A DNA stretch of 64,000 bases from Deinococcus sp. KNUC1210 (GTDB lineage: Bacteria > Deinococcota > Deinococci > Deinococcales > Deinococcaceae): positions 1 through 64,000 of the forward strand of contig NZ_CP092196.1 in NCBI RefSeq assembly GCF_022344005.1. The letters are read 5' to 3'. The translations under genes and the position numbers were made by a program. The notes under the pieces are model-generated. The model searched no databases and had not been told where the DNA came from. It saw nothing but the letters and a program-made list of their open reading frames with translations. Shown here one piece after another: positions 1 to 8,573 of this stretch (the first letter of the stretch is position 1; each line of letters opens with the position of its first letter).

Positions 1-1528
1 GGGTGGCGCAACGGCACAATCCTGCCGAACGGTGGCACGGCGACGATCACCTTCGCGGTGTCGGTGGCCAACAGCAATGCCCAAACCGACCCCTTCACCT
101 TCAGCCTGATGGTGGCTGAAGGCGCCGATGTCACGACCCCAACCGTGACCAGCATCACGCCCAACCAGGGGGCGGTCGCGGGCGGCACGTCGGTCACGGT
201 GAGTGGCAGCAATTTTGCAAGTACGACGACGGTCAAGTTCGGGGGTGGCGGCGACGAACGTGGTCATCAACAGCGCGACGAGTCTGACAGCAGTGAGCCC
301 GCCATCAGCGGCTGGAACAGTGGATGTGGTGGCGTCCAACGGCAGTGACAGCAGTGCGCTCAGCACCGCCGATCACTTCACGTACCTTCCGGCGCCCACC
401 GTGACGGGCCTCAGTCCGAACCTTGGCTTGATTGCCGGGGGCACCACGGTGATCCTCACTGGGACGGGCTTTACCTCTGGAACGACCGTCAAGTTCGGTG
501 GCGTGGCGGCCAGCAACGTGACGGTGAATAGTCCGACCAGGCTGACGGTGACCAGCCCAGCGCGGGGCAGCAACGGCAGTGTGGATGTGGTGGTGTCGAC
601 GGCCAATGGGAATAGTTCGACGAGTGCAGCCGATCAGTTCGACTATCTGAGTTTCAGTGAATTTAATGTTCCGGCGGCGAATAGCGCTCCCTTTGGTATT
701 ACGAGTGGGGCCGATGGCAACCTGTGGTTCACCGAATCCAATACAACGACGGTCGGCCGCATCACGCCTGCAGGCCTCATTCAAGAATTCCCGACGTCGG
801 CGAACAGTGGTCAGGGGCTTGGCATCACGCGTGGCCCAGGCACGGATCCCAACGTCTGGATCGCGGGCTTGAGTGCGATTGGACGGGTGGCACTGAATGG
901 GACCGTGACGGACATCCCCACACCGGCGAGTCCGAATGGGGCGAACTTCATCGCGGCTGGTCCCGATGGCAACCTGTGGTTCACTGACTTCGCAGCCAAC
1001 ACCATCAGCCGCCTGACCACGCAAGGCACGGTGACGCCGTTCAATGTGCCGAATGGGAGTAATGATCTGCGGGACGTGACGGGCGGCCCAGACGGCAACG
1101 TGTGGTTCACAGAGGGAACGAGTAACAAGATTGCCCGTATTACCCCGACTGGGGTCATCACGGAGTTCTCCGTGCCCACCAGTCAAAGTGAGCCGCAGGG
1201 GATCACGAAAGGGCCGGATGGGAATCTGTGGTTTACGGAGCGGGGTGGGAATAAGATCGGGCGCATCACTCCAAGTGGTGTGATCACGGAATTTAGCGTT
1301 CCGACAGCGAGCAGTATCCCGCAGGCGATCACCAGCGGGCCGGATGGGAATCTGTGGTTTACGGAGCTGCTTGGGAATAAGATCGGGCGGATCACACCGA
1401 GTGGGGGTATTGTGGAGTTCAATGTGCCGACGGCGTCAAGTAGTCCGTTGGAGATTACCAGTGGGTCGGATGGGAATCTGTGGTTCACGGAGGAGGATGG
1501 GAACAAAATCGGCGTGCTCAAGCGCTGA
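1..1528 (+). pseudogene. IPT/TIG and Vgb-like beta-propeller lipoprotein, copy 1 (5' cut by window, frameshifted)
   Basis: The reading frame is open from base 1, so the lipoprotein N-terminus lies outside the window. The first part matches the middle of copies 2 and 3 and enters an IPT/TIG domain (TPTVTSITPNQG). At 241-248 the expected GGTGTGG reads GGTGG, a 2-nt loss that ends the frame at 348. The other frame continues through a second IPT domain and about seven propeller blades with the motif DGNLWFTE, as in virginiamycin B lyase (Vgb) relatives, and stops at 1528. Catalytic identity with Vgb cannot be shown; a secreted or surface binding role is equally likely. The same 2-nt loss occurs in copy 2. 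Confidence 0.8.
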
Positions 1529-1552
1529 GCGCGGCGCGCTTAGCGTTGACAC

Positions 1553-1578
1553 GAAGCCCCCACCTTGGTGGGGGCTTC
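1553..1578 (+). terminator. Rho-independent-like hairpin after copy 1
   Basis: Perfect 12-bp stem GAAGCCCCCACC / GGTGGGGGCTTC with a 2-nt loop, 25 bases after the propeller stop. The same GC-rich hairpin follows the other two copies, so it belongs to the repeated unit. Confidence 0.75.
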
Positions 1579-1589
1579 GCGCTGCGGTG

Positions 1590-2324
1590 ATGGATGTTCA
1601 GGGGTGAATCCAGCAGTGGAGCTGTGTGGACGGTTCGAGGCGTGGGAGGCGTGAGGTGGGCGCAACCCATCCTCTCCTCTGCCTTCCTTGCGTTCGCCCG
1701 GGCTCTTGTTCGCATGTGCTTTGGCCTTCGCATGTCGATCTTCAGGTGATTAACTATTGGTGTCACATATTATCAGATTCAGTCAGCTTGCTCCTAATTT
1801 GTCATCACCCTAACAGTTAAAACCCTCCCCTCCTAAGGAAGAAGCGCGCCGCTCTGCACCTGCAGGGCGCTTCACTCACATTTGGCAACGAAGTTCGAAT
1901 GATGTGTACTGCGTGATAATCTACATCGTTCTATCTTTCGTCTTCAGGGGTTAACGCTGAAATAACGCCCCCTTGTTTATCCTTGACAACTGATGAAGTC
2001 AAGCCAGATAAATGTCGTGCGCCATTCAAGCACCTCAAGACCCCGCTTGGATCACCGCTCCTCAGCGTTCTTCTGGCGTCGACTGGCGCAACTCAGCACG
2101 CTTGACGATCACCCCCTGCTCAACAAGGCCAAGCCAAGCGCTTGCGATACGCCCAAATGAACCAGATCACGTCTCATTGCGGGCGTGGACCGACCTGCAC
2201 CTGCCTTGAAGAAGGGGGCGTTTGAACGGCGAGGGCACACGCTCAAGAAGTGTTCTTAGGCACTGCTTACAGTCGTTCGTGTCCCGCAGACTTTATCTTT
2301 TCTTATAGACACACAGGAGAATAG
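1590..2324. repeat. Repeated upstream block of the lipoprotein unit, with relic coding tails
   Basis: From about 1700 this stretch is homologous to 32520-33161 before copy 3, so the duplicated unit includes its leader region. On the minus strand near 1700-1740 there is a relic of the lysine/alanine-rich tail (HAKAKA) of the small gene that lies downstream of copy 2. No intact gene is convincing. A short frame beginning near 2000, equivalent to the 80-codon frame at 32819, is shifted by one base here. Confidence 0.55.
1983..2012 (+). promoter_or_regulatory. Candidate sigma-70-type promoter for copy 2
   Basis: TTGACA at 1983-1988 is followed after 17-18 nt by AGATAAA. The -35 hexamer is conserved before copy 3 (TTGACACC) but the -10 is not, so this is only a candidate. 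Confidence 0.3.
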
Positions 2325-2501
2325 ATGCCCCAAGTGCTCGAAATCACCCCCGCTCCCGCTCCTACACCGCTCCAATACGTCGCTCCACGACTAACCCGTC
2401 AAGGCTCATGGCAGACCGTCATCCTCCTCGTGTCCATTCCCATGGGACCCGGGAACTTCAGCCTCCCTGGTATGAACGACGCTGACCAGGGTGGCCGCTG
2501 A
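2325..2501 (+). CDS. 58-aa peptide with lasso-RiPP-like leader motif, copy 2
   Basis: ATG is preceded by AGGAG at a good distance. The product has a proline/alanine-rich start, then YVAPRLTRQG, which fits the Y-x-x-P-x-L-x-x-x-G leader motif recognised in lasso-peptide precursors by the PqqD-like RRE protein. A hydrophobic stretch (TVILLVSIPMGPG) and an acidic tail (NDADQGGR) follow. The stop overlaps the ATG of the lipoprotein (TGATG), implying translational coupling. Copy 3 has the same peptide with two changes in 58 residues. No maturation enzymes are visible nearby, so modification and a RiPP identity are inference. Confidence 0.6.
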   Translation: MPQVLEITPAPAPTPLQYVAPRLTRQGSWQTVILLVSIPMGPGNFSLPGMNDADQGGR

Positions 2502-4664
2502 TGCACCGCGCCTTCTTTGCCTTGCCGCTCACTGTGCTGCTCGCCGCTTGTGGCAGTGCGACAACCTCCGAGACCAGTGGCCCGACACCCGTCACCAGTC
2601 AGCCCACACCAGCGCAGGCGACGACCGGGCAGCTGTACGAAGTCAAGTTCCAGAACATCGGCACCCCCACTGCCACGTCCAGCGTGTCCCCCGTCACAGC
2701 CGGTCTCAACGCGCAGGCGCTGCAGGATATCGACGACAGCAAACTCGTCTTCACGCCCGTGACGGTCGATACCTTCGTCTTGAATGGCAAACGCTACGTC
2801 CAGGCGATCTACAACGTCAAGAACAACACTGGGGCCACCATCAAGCACTTGACTTTCGTGCCCATCGATACGGATCCCGATCCAGCCGCCACCACCCCCT
2901 CGACCATAACCCCCACCGTAGGCAGTACGTACTTCAAGAGCCTCAAGCGGTTCGACGGCAGTGACACCTCCAGCCGAGCCACCGATCTGACGCCCATCAC
3001 AGGCCGGACGTACAGCACGGCCTCCAATCAGGACATCACCAACCCGGATGCGACGCCCTATACTGCCCTGGATACCAGCACCCTGCATCCCGTGGCCCCG
3101 ACCGGGTTGATCGTCGCCGGTCGCGCGAACAGTGGGTGGCGCACCAGCACGATCCTGCCGAATGGCGGCAGCACGACCGTTACGTTTGCGGTGGCGGTGG
3201 CCAACAGCAATACCCAAACTGACCCCTTTACCTTCAGCCTGATGGTGGCCGAAGGTGATGATGTCAGGACACCCACGGTGACTGGCATCACACCCAACCA
3301 AGGCGTGGGCGCAGGCGGAACATCCGTCACAGTGAACGGCAGCAATTTTGTGAGTGGCGTCACGGTCAAGTTCGGGGGTGGCGGCCACGAACGTGGTCAT
3401 CAACAGCCCGACCAAGCTGACGGCCGTGAGCCCGCCCCCAGCGGCGGCGGGCACAGTGGATGTGGTGGTCTCTGACGGCGATGACACCAGTGCGCTCAGC
3501 ACCGCCGATCAATTCACCTACATCGCGACGCCCACCGTGACGGACATCCGACCGAACCTGGGCGTGATCGCCGGAGGCACCACGGTGATCATTACCGGCA
3601 CGGGCTTTACCCCTGGAACGACCGTCAAGTTCGGTGGTGTGGCGGCCAGTACCGTGAGCGTTGCCAATGCGAACACACTGATTGTGACCAGTCCGGCGCG
3701 TGGCAGCAACGGCAGTGTGGATGTGGTGGTGTCAACAGCGGGTGGGAAGAGCGCTATCAGCACGGCCGATCAGTTTGATTATCTGAGTTTCAGCGAATAT
3801 AGCGTTCCGACGGCGGGGAGCACGCCCTATGGCATTACGAGTGGGGCCGATGGCAACCTGTGGTTCACAGAACTCCTCCAGGCGAACGTCGGCCGCATTA
3901 CCCCGACGGGGGTCATTCAGGAATTCCCGACGTCGGCGAGCAGTGGTCACGCGTTTGGCATCACGCGTGGCCCAGGCACGGATCCCAACATCTGGCTGGC
4001 GGGCACGAATGCGATTGGACGGGTGGCACCGAGTGGGACGGTGACGGATATCGCGATCCCGTCGAGTTCGAACGGGGCGAACTCCATCGCGGCGGGTCCC
4101 GATGGCAATCTGTGGTTCACTGACTTTAGGGCCAACAGGATCAGCCGCGTGACGCCCCAGGGTACGGTGACGCCGTTCCTCGTTCTGGGCGGGGGCAATG
4201 ATCTGCAGGAGGTGACGGGCGGTCCAGATGGGTGCGTGTGGTTCACGGAGAGATCGAGCAATAAGATCGCTCGTATTACGCCTGCTGGCGTCGTCCAGGA
4301 CTTCCCTGTTCCTACGGCGAGCAGTGGGCCGCAGGGGATCACGAGCGGGCCGGATGGGAACCTGTGGTTTACCGAGAGTGCTGGGAATAAGATCGGGCGC
4401 AGTACCCCAAATGGTGTGATCACGGAATTCAGCGTTCCGACAGCGAACAGTGCACCGATGGGAATTACCAGCGGGGCGGATGGGAATCTGTGGTTTGTGG
4501 AGCAGAGAGGGAATAAGATCGGACGGATCACGCCGACTGGCAGCGTCGTGGAGTTCAGCGTGCCGACGGCGGCGAGTGGGTTGGCGGGGATTACCAGTGG
4601 GCCGGATGGGAATCTGTGGTTCACGGAGCAGACCAGCAACAAGATCGGGGTGCTCAAGCGCTGA
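2501..4664 (+). pseudogene. IPT/TIG and Vgb-like beta-propeller lipoprotein, copy 2 (frameshifted)
   Basis: The start overlaps the peptide stop. The N-terminus is a lipoprotein signal with lipobox LLAAC, then a Ser/Thr/Pro linker and a domain of about 230 residues without a name. IPT/TIG domain 1 is broken at 3374-3381, where GGTGG replaces GGTGTGG exactly as in copy 1; the first frame ends at 3475. The second frame carries the rest of IPT 1, IPT 2 (TVTDIRPNLGV) and about seven blades of DGNLWFTE/NKIGRITP type to 4664. If repaired it would encode roughly 720 residues. The protein would be anchored outside the membrane. Ligand unknown. Confidence 0.8.
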
Positions 4665-4712
4665 GCGCGGTGCTGGAGCTTGAGCGGCACTTTCCGCGTT
4701 GAGGCAAATGCA

Positions 4713-4740
4713 AATGCCCCCACTCACGTGGGGGCGTTGT
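4713..4740 (+). terminator. Hairpin terminator after copy 2
   Basis: Stem GCCCCCAC / GTGGGGGC with a 4-nt loop about 50 bases after the stop, equivalent to the hairpins at 1553 and 35545. Confidence 0.65.
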
Positions 4741-4828
4741 GCTGCTGGAGCGGGCTGTCCATCCAGGGAAGGGTGGGGAGGAGGGGACGAAGCGGGCTGG
4801 TTTCGTCCTCCGCGCGCACGTTCGTTCG

Positions 4829-5065
4829 CTACTTGCGTTTGGAGGGGATTTTCTTGGCAGGTGCTTTGGCCTTCGCATGGCTGTTGCCGAGCGTCTGGCC
4901 TTTGGTGTAACTCGCTGCCATCTTCTGCCGCGTCTGCGCTGCCAGCGTCTTGAAATCGACGAGTCCGGCTTCGATGTTTTCCACAGTGGTGTGGATCTTG
5001 CCCCCGGTTCGCATGGGGGTAAGTTCGCGGTTGATCCGCTCGAACCACGCTTCAAATTCCGGAGT
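4829..5065 (-). pseudogene. C-terminal part of a 148-aa basic-tailed protein, split by IS3
   Basis: This frame encodes PEFEAWFERINRE onward and ends in a Lys/Ala-rich tail (KAKAPAKK). It continues exactly in frame from the N-terminal part at 6313-6525 once the IS3 element and one copy of the AGT target repeat are removed, giving a 148-codon gene: the ACT codon for Thr71 is the duplicated triplet. A truncated homologue is at 35676-35908 and tail relics lie at 1700-1740 and 32493-32543, always beside the lipoprotein unit. The tail suggests nucleic-acid binding, but no family is recognised. Confidence 0.75.
5063..5065 (+). repeat. IS3 target site duplication, left copy (AGT)
   Basis: AGT directly before the left inverted repeat, matched by AGT at 6313-6315. 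A 3-bp duplication is usual for IS3 elements, and removing one copy restores the interrupted reading frame. Confidence 0.75.
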
Positions 5066-5095
5066 TGAGCCTGCCCCGATTTTGCGCACGTGAAG

Positions 5096-5910
5096 TTAAG
5101 CGACTGCAGCTTGGCGTTCGAACTCGAGGGGCGTCAAGTACCCGAGGGTGGAGTGGCGGCGCTGACGGTTGTAGAACACTTCGATGAACTCGAAGACAGC
5201 CTGACGGGCAGCCAGGCGAGTTTCGAAAATGGCCTGGTCGTACAGCTCCCGTTTCAGGGAGCCAAAAAGCTCTCAACGACGGCGTGATCCCAGCAATCTC
5301 CAGCTCGACTCATGCTGCCCTTGGCGCCCAGGCGGGCCAACGCCTCTTGAAACAGCCGGCTCGCGAATTGACTGCCCCGATCGCTGTGGTGGAGCAACCC
5401 TGGAGGTGGACAACGGCGTCCAATGGCCATGTGCAGCGCTGCCAGCGGCAGCGCAGTGGGCATCTGGGCGTCCATGGCGTAGCCCACCACCGCGCGCGAA
5501 TGCAGGTCCAGCGTGACGGCCAGATACAGCCACCCTTCACGGGTCGGCAGGTACGTGATGTCTGATGCCCACACCTGATTCGGCTGCGAGACCTTGAACT
5601 GGCGTCCCAACCGGTTCGGGCAGACCGGGAAGGTGTGGCGGCTGTCGGTGGTCTGGACCCGGCGCTGCGTTCCCTTCGCCCGCAGCCCACCGAGGCGCAT
5701 CAGGCGCGCCACCCGCTTTCGGGCGACCCGCAGCCCTTCCGCCCGCAACTCCGCGTGAACACGTGGTGCCCCATACCGGCGTTTGCTGCGGAGATGCACG
5801 GTGCGGATGCGCTGCTGAAGCAGCGCATCCTGCTGCGTTCTGGTAGACACTGGCCTTCTTCGCCAACGGTGGTACCCACTCACCGACACCTCGAGCACGC
5901 GGCACATCAC
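5096..5910 (-). pseudogene. IS3-family transposase OrfB (DDE), one frameshift
   Basis: Integrase-type catalytic domain. The first Asp is in ASDITYL, the second in HHSDRGSQF and the Glu in DHAVVESF. The upstream HTH_21-like part (YGAPRVHAELR) is present. Just after VVESF the run expected as T6 (plus strand A/T context near 5266-5270) has five bases, which ends the frame at LAP. Restoring one base yields FFGSLKRELYDQAIFETR and the normal C-terminus ending at 5096. In IS3 elements OrfB is made by -1 frameshifting from OrfA; a slippery A7G lies near 5990. Either inactive or a base-call error. Confidence 0.8.
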
Positions 5911-5954
5911 GTCCAGGCGGTACGTCCCGCGGTGCTCAAGGATGAATTGGTACC

Positions 5955-6254
5955 TCAGCGGGTGGTTTCTTTGGCAAAGAAGGCCGCGGCTTTTTTTAGG
6001 ATTTCTCGCTCCTGGCGCAGGATTTCATTCTCTCTCCGGAGCCGTTGGATCTCCTGTTGCTCCGGGGTCAAGCTCTGTTTTCCCTGTCCAGGAAAGGCGC
6101 GCTCGCCCTGCGCCTGCTCGGCATTCATCCACTTGCGCAGCAGGGAGGCGTTGATGCCCAGGTCGCGGGCGGTGCCAGTGAGATTGCCGCTGGTACGGGC
6201 AAGTTGGATCGCATCCCGCTTGAATTCGGCGCTGTGCATTCTGCGATTCGTCAT
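5955..6254 (-). CDS. IS3-family transposase OrfA
   Basis: 99 residues with an N-terminal helix-turn-helix (HSAEFKRDAIQLA to LGINASLLRKW) and a C-terminal leucine-zipper region (EIQRLRRENEILRQEREILKK). The HTH binds the element ends and the zipper drives multimerisation. The A7G run within ILKKAAA is the typical -1 frameshift site for an OrfAB fusion. A decayed relative of this gene lies at 24870-25010. Confidence 0.85.
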   Translation of the reverse strand: MTNRRMHSAEFKRDAIQLARTSGNLTGTARDLGINASLLRKWMNAEQAQGERAFPGQGKQSLTPEQQEIQRLRRENEILRQEREILKKAAAFFAKETTR

Positions 6255-6312
6255 GATGGTGCCTCCTATGGTGGGGGCTTATCTCCATCTATGCAAAATC
6301 GGGTCATCTCCA

Positions 6313-6525
6313 AGTCGCATCAATCACCATGTCGCGGACGCTCCGGCTGTAGCGCTCCCCTCCCCCACGCTTGCTGAAGCTTTTTGGCAACGTGAAGCGT
6401 TCCGGCAAATCTCCCGCATCGAAGTCCCCTTCGCGCACCGCTGCCCGCACCTGTTTCACAAAGGCATCACTGCGCTGTGGGTTATGGAGCTTCTCGATCT
6501 GATGACTCAATTTGATATAGGGCAT
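6313..6525 (-). pseudogene. N-terminal part of the 148-aa protein, split by IS3
   Basis: Starts MPYIKLSHQIEKL and runs 71 codons to the ACT that is duplicated at the IS3 insertion, then would continue in the part at 4829-5065. The N-terminal half is acidic/basic mixed (SKRGGGERYSRSVRDMVIDAT) and not recognised as a family. The next gene upstream is the partition locus about 770 bases away. Confidence 0.7.
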
Positions 6526-6758
6526 TTGTTATTTTAAGCATAGATTTGAGGCAAATATCATCTCCTTGTACAGAGATGATGATGTGTTCGTCCTCTTATG
6601 TACGTTACTTTCCCGATGTTCAGCGTAAAGTCGATAAAGTCGTATAACACCAGAACCCTAATGTTTTAGTGTTACAAAACATTTCCAAGCAATTTCGGGG
6701 CGACCAATTGCGGGCCTATCGGGGCGGGTGGATCCTGCTCCCGACCCCCTCCAGCTCT

Positions 6759-6831
6759 CGATGTTCTGACACCTCAGTATTTTAGTGTTGCAAGACACTG
6801 CAACACTAAAATATCTTCAACTGTCGTTTTA
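6759..6831 (+). repeat. 73-bp direct repeat A upstream of parA
   Basis: Begins CGATGTTCTGACACCTCAG and contains a palindrome AGTGTTGCA..TGCAACACT. About 85 percent identical by eye to 7019-7091. Confidence 0.75.
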
Positions 6832-6960
6832 CCCTTCCGGCCAGCGATGGGCCAGAATAACCTCAAAATACTTGGCGTCGTCCAGCAAGTGAAGCAAGTT
6901 CCCGGTCACCCAATTCTACCGTTCTCTACCCAGTTCCTCGAAGCCCAGGAAGAGCCTTAT

Positions 6961-7020
6961 CTTTTTGTATATAGCCCGCTATGACTGATGCCAAGCTCAA
7001 GGGTACGCATTGATCCGCCG
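6961..7020 (+). repeat. 60-bp direct repeat C upstream of parA
   Basis: Reads TTTTTGTATA..GACTGATGCCAAG and ends GATCCGCCG. Its partner at 7093-7152 ends GATTCGCCG. Confidence 0.6.
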
Positions 7021-7091
7021 ATGTTCTGACACCTCAGTATTTTAATGTTGCAAAACACTGCGACACTAAAATATTCGCGGTTGTCGTTTTA
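7019..7091 (+). repeat. 73-bp direct repeat B upstream of parA
   Basis: Second copy of the repeat at 6759, with the inner palindrome slightly changed (AATGTTGCA..TGCGACACT). Confidence 0.75.
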
Positions 7092-7092
7092 A

Positions 7093-7152
7093 TTTTTTGT
7101 ATACATGCCGCAACGACTGATACCAAGTCCCAGGCTACGTATTGATTCGCCG
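7093..7152 (+). repeat. 60-bp direct repeat D upstream of parA
   Basis: Partner of 6961-7020. In this half the B and D blocks are adjacent, so the full unit is about 130 bp. Confidence 0.6.
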
Positions 7153-7295
7153 TGCGGCGATTTCGCATCTGCCATGTAAACCTTTCGGCGTACGGGCTTT
7201 CACCGTAGGACACAGAGACGCTAATGTTTTACGACCCTATGCCCTTAATGTCTCAAGATTTACGTGTTGTCACACATTGGCACATTAAAATACTG

Positions 7296-7898
7296 ATGTG
7301 CCAGTGTGGCAGTGTGATCAGAATCAGTCTGTTGTCTCGAAAAGGCGGTGTGGGCAAAACGCTCTGCAGCATGGCTATTGCACAGGTTCTCTCAGAGCGG
7401 CACACCGTCGCTGTTTTGGATCTCGATCCAGAAGGCTCTGCCAGAGCCTGGGCTCACGATGCCCAAGCCCAAAATTCACCACTCCCATATCAAGTATTTG
7501 GCCCTGTCGAAGCGGCCATGAGTCTGAGTGTGGACTACCTCATCGTTGACACACCTCCAAATGACGCGAAAACACTTGCTGCAACTGCAAAGCTGAGCGA
7601 CGTGATCCTTGTGCCCGTACAACCTGGCAAAGGCGAAATCGACCGCCTGGAACCAACCATGGATGTATTACGAGAGGGAAACTTTAAACCGGGAGGTCGG
7701 ATGGGAATTCTGCTGAATTATGTAGAGCACGACAACCTCTCCGCCGCGATGCCCGAAGCACTGACTCAACTCGGGTATCCGATGGTGGCGCCAATCAAAA
7801 AAAGTGTGGAGTATCGTCGAGCATTTGGAGGACTCATTCCTCAGCACCTTCTACAGCCATTTCGTCTTGCTCTTGAGGAGGTAGGCATCGATGCGTAA
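7296..7898 (+). CDS. ParA-family partition ATPase
   Basis: About 200 residues, the size of small type Ib ParA proteins. It has a deviant Walker A (KGGVGKT) near the N-terminus, Walker A' (VLDLDPEGSA) and Walker B (YLIVDTPPN). The short length means there is no N-terminal DNA-binding domain, so repression would be done by the partner. ATG at 7296 is chosen; GTG at 7314 would give the more typical MIRISLLSRKGG start. TAAAAT ends 4 nt before 7296, so a leaderless message is possible. The stop overlaps the next gene by 8 nt. Role: ATP-driven segregation of the replicon. Confidence 0.88.
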   Translation: MCQCGSVIRISLLSRKGGVGKTLCSMAIAQVLSERHTVAVLDLDPEGSARAWAHDAQAQNSPLPYQVFGPVEAAMSLSVDYLIVDTPPNDAKTLAATAKLSDVILVPVQPGKGEIDRLEPTMDVLREGNFKPGGRMGILLNYVEHDNLSAAMPEALTQLGYPMVAPIKKSVEYRRAFGGLIPQHLLQPFRLALEEVGIDA

Positions 7899-8244
7899 GA
7901 CTCCAAACCCAAAAACAGACTTGAGTGGACTGATGGGGGCGGCAACTCGTGCTCGTGAGATCGATCGAACTCGAACCGACACCAGCACTCTAGTGTCGCA
8001 AGACACTCAGATCTCACCACCCCAGGATCTTAAAGTTCAGGAACATCAAGATGCTAATGTTTTAGAACATCAAAATATTGCAACACCTATGCCTCAACCA
8101 GAGAAGCGAGTCAATGTATCGGTCCCTGACTCCCTCCATCGCGTCTTGCGTATCTACTCTGTGAAATCTGGACGCCAGGTCAGAGACGTTGTCGCGGATG
8201 CAATCAGTCGCTACCTCACTGAAATCGGCGAGCTAGAAAAATAA
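7891..8244 (+). CDS. ParB-like ribbon-helix-helix centromere-binding protein
   Basis: 117 residues. The first 65 form a Gln/Asp/His-rich disordered tail, and the last 45 (KRVNVSVPDSLHRVLRIYSVKSGRQVRDVVADAISRYL, given here as the span from about residue 70) match a ribbon-helix-helix fold. Overlap with parA suggests coupled translation. Such proteins bind repeats next to the operon and stimulate ParA. Repeat words of the upstream region (CTAGTGTCGCAAGACACT and ATGCTAATGTTTTAGAACAT) also occur within this gene, in the disordered part. Confidence 0.75.
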   Translation: MRKTPNPKTDLSGLMGAATRAREIDRTRTDTSTLVSQDTQISPPQDLKVQEHQDANVLEHQNIATPMPQPEKRVNVSVPDSLHRVLRIYSVKSGRQVRDVVADAISRYLTEIGELEK

Positions 8245-8257
8245 GTGTTTTGATGTC

Positions 8258-8309
8258 CTAAAACATCAGCCCATCAGTGTATTGATACACTGATGGGCTG
8301 ATGTTTTAG
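8258..8309. repeat. Perfect 24-bp inverted repeat after the partition genes
   Basis: Arms 8258-8281 and 8286-8309 are perfect complements around TTGA and contain CTAAAACATCAGCCCATCA. It lacks a terminal T run, and the TGTTTTAG word is shared with the upstream repeats. It may be a terminator or, more likely, part of the centromere. Confidence 0.7.
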
Positions 8310-8344
8310 AGGAAAATGCCGCAGAAGCCGCCGGCTAGCAGGCC

Positions 8345-8510
8345 ATGGTCGAAGCCAGCGACCAGACCCCAGACGGCACACCATGGCGCGCCGATGTCCT
8401 GTGTACCAAGGGAAAAGCCAGCGTCATATTTGAAGTCCAGTGCAGCCCCAAACCATCGCCGAGACCGCCGAGCGGCAAGCGGTCGTGACGACTCAGCGGC
8501 CCCTTACGTC
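8345..8510 (+). pseudogene. CoiA-like (competence nuclease-like) fragment
   Basis: The frame DGTPWRADVLCTKGKASVIFEVQ matches the core of CoiA-type proteins, where the WRADV..FEVQ residues belong to a nuclease-like fold. After FEVQCS the expected TIAETAERQAV appears in another frame, so there is a frameshift as well as loss of both ends. A second broken CoiA-like gene lies at 27772-28552. Confidence 0.55.
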
Positions 8511-8573
8511 GGGAGAGCTGAGAGGGTAAGGGTATCGAAGACGCTGCCTACCCTCACTGTCTGACGCTCGCTG

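Larger units (their letters stand above)
5066..6312 (-). mobile_element. IS3-family insertion sequence, 1247 bp
   Basis: Ends are TGAGCCTGCCCCGATTTTGC on the left and, read from the other strand, TGGAGATGACCCGATTTTGC on the right: 20-nt imperfect inverted repeats with an 11-bp identical core. Both begin with TG, as in IS3 members. The element holds orfA and orfB on the minus strand and is flanked by AGT on both sides. It interrupts the 148-codon gene. Confidence 0.85.
6541..7295. other. Repeat-rich non-coding DNA before parA (putative centromere or origin region)
   Basis: No gene of useful length. The stretch is locally AT-richer and holds two long direct repeats and many short TGTTTTAG / TGTTGCAACACTAAAATA-like palindromic words that recur inside and after the partition genes. 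This is how plasmid centromeres next to parA loci look; binding is inferred. Confidence 0.55.

Noticed and set aside
305..1186. Long minus-strand open frame opposite lipoprotein copy 1 (and similar ones at 2399-3502, 3732-5048 and 33080-34351)
   Set aside because: They mirror the high-GC coding strand and repeat with it; the plus-strand frames carry clear domains, so these are shadows.
6961..7200. tRNA or structured RNA gene before parA
   Set aside because: Palindromes are short and repeated; no cloverleaf or T-loop sequence is present.
8316..8564. 82-codon plus-strand gene after the partition locus
   Set aside because: The CoiA-like signal is in another frame of the same stretch; this frame is low-complexity.
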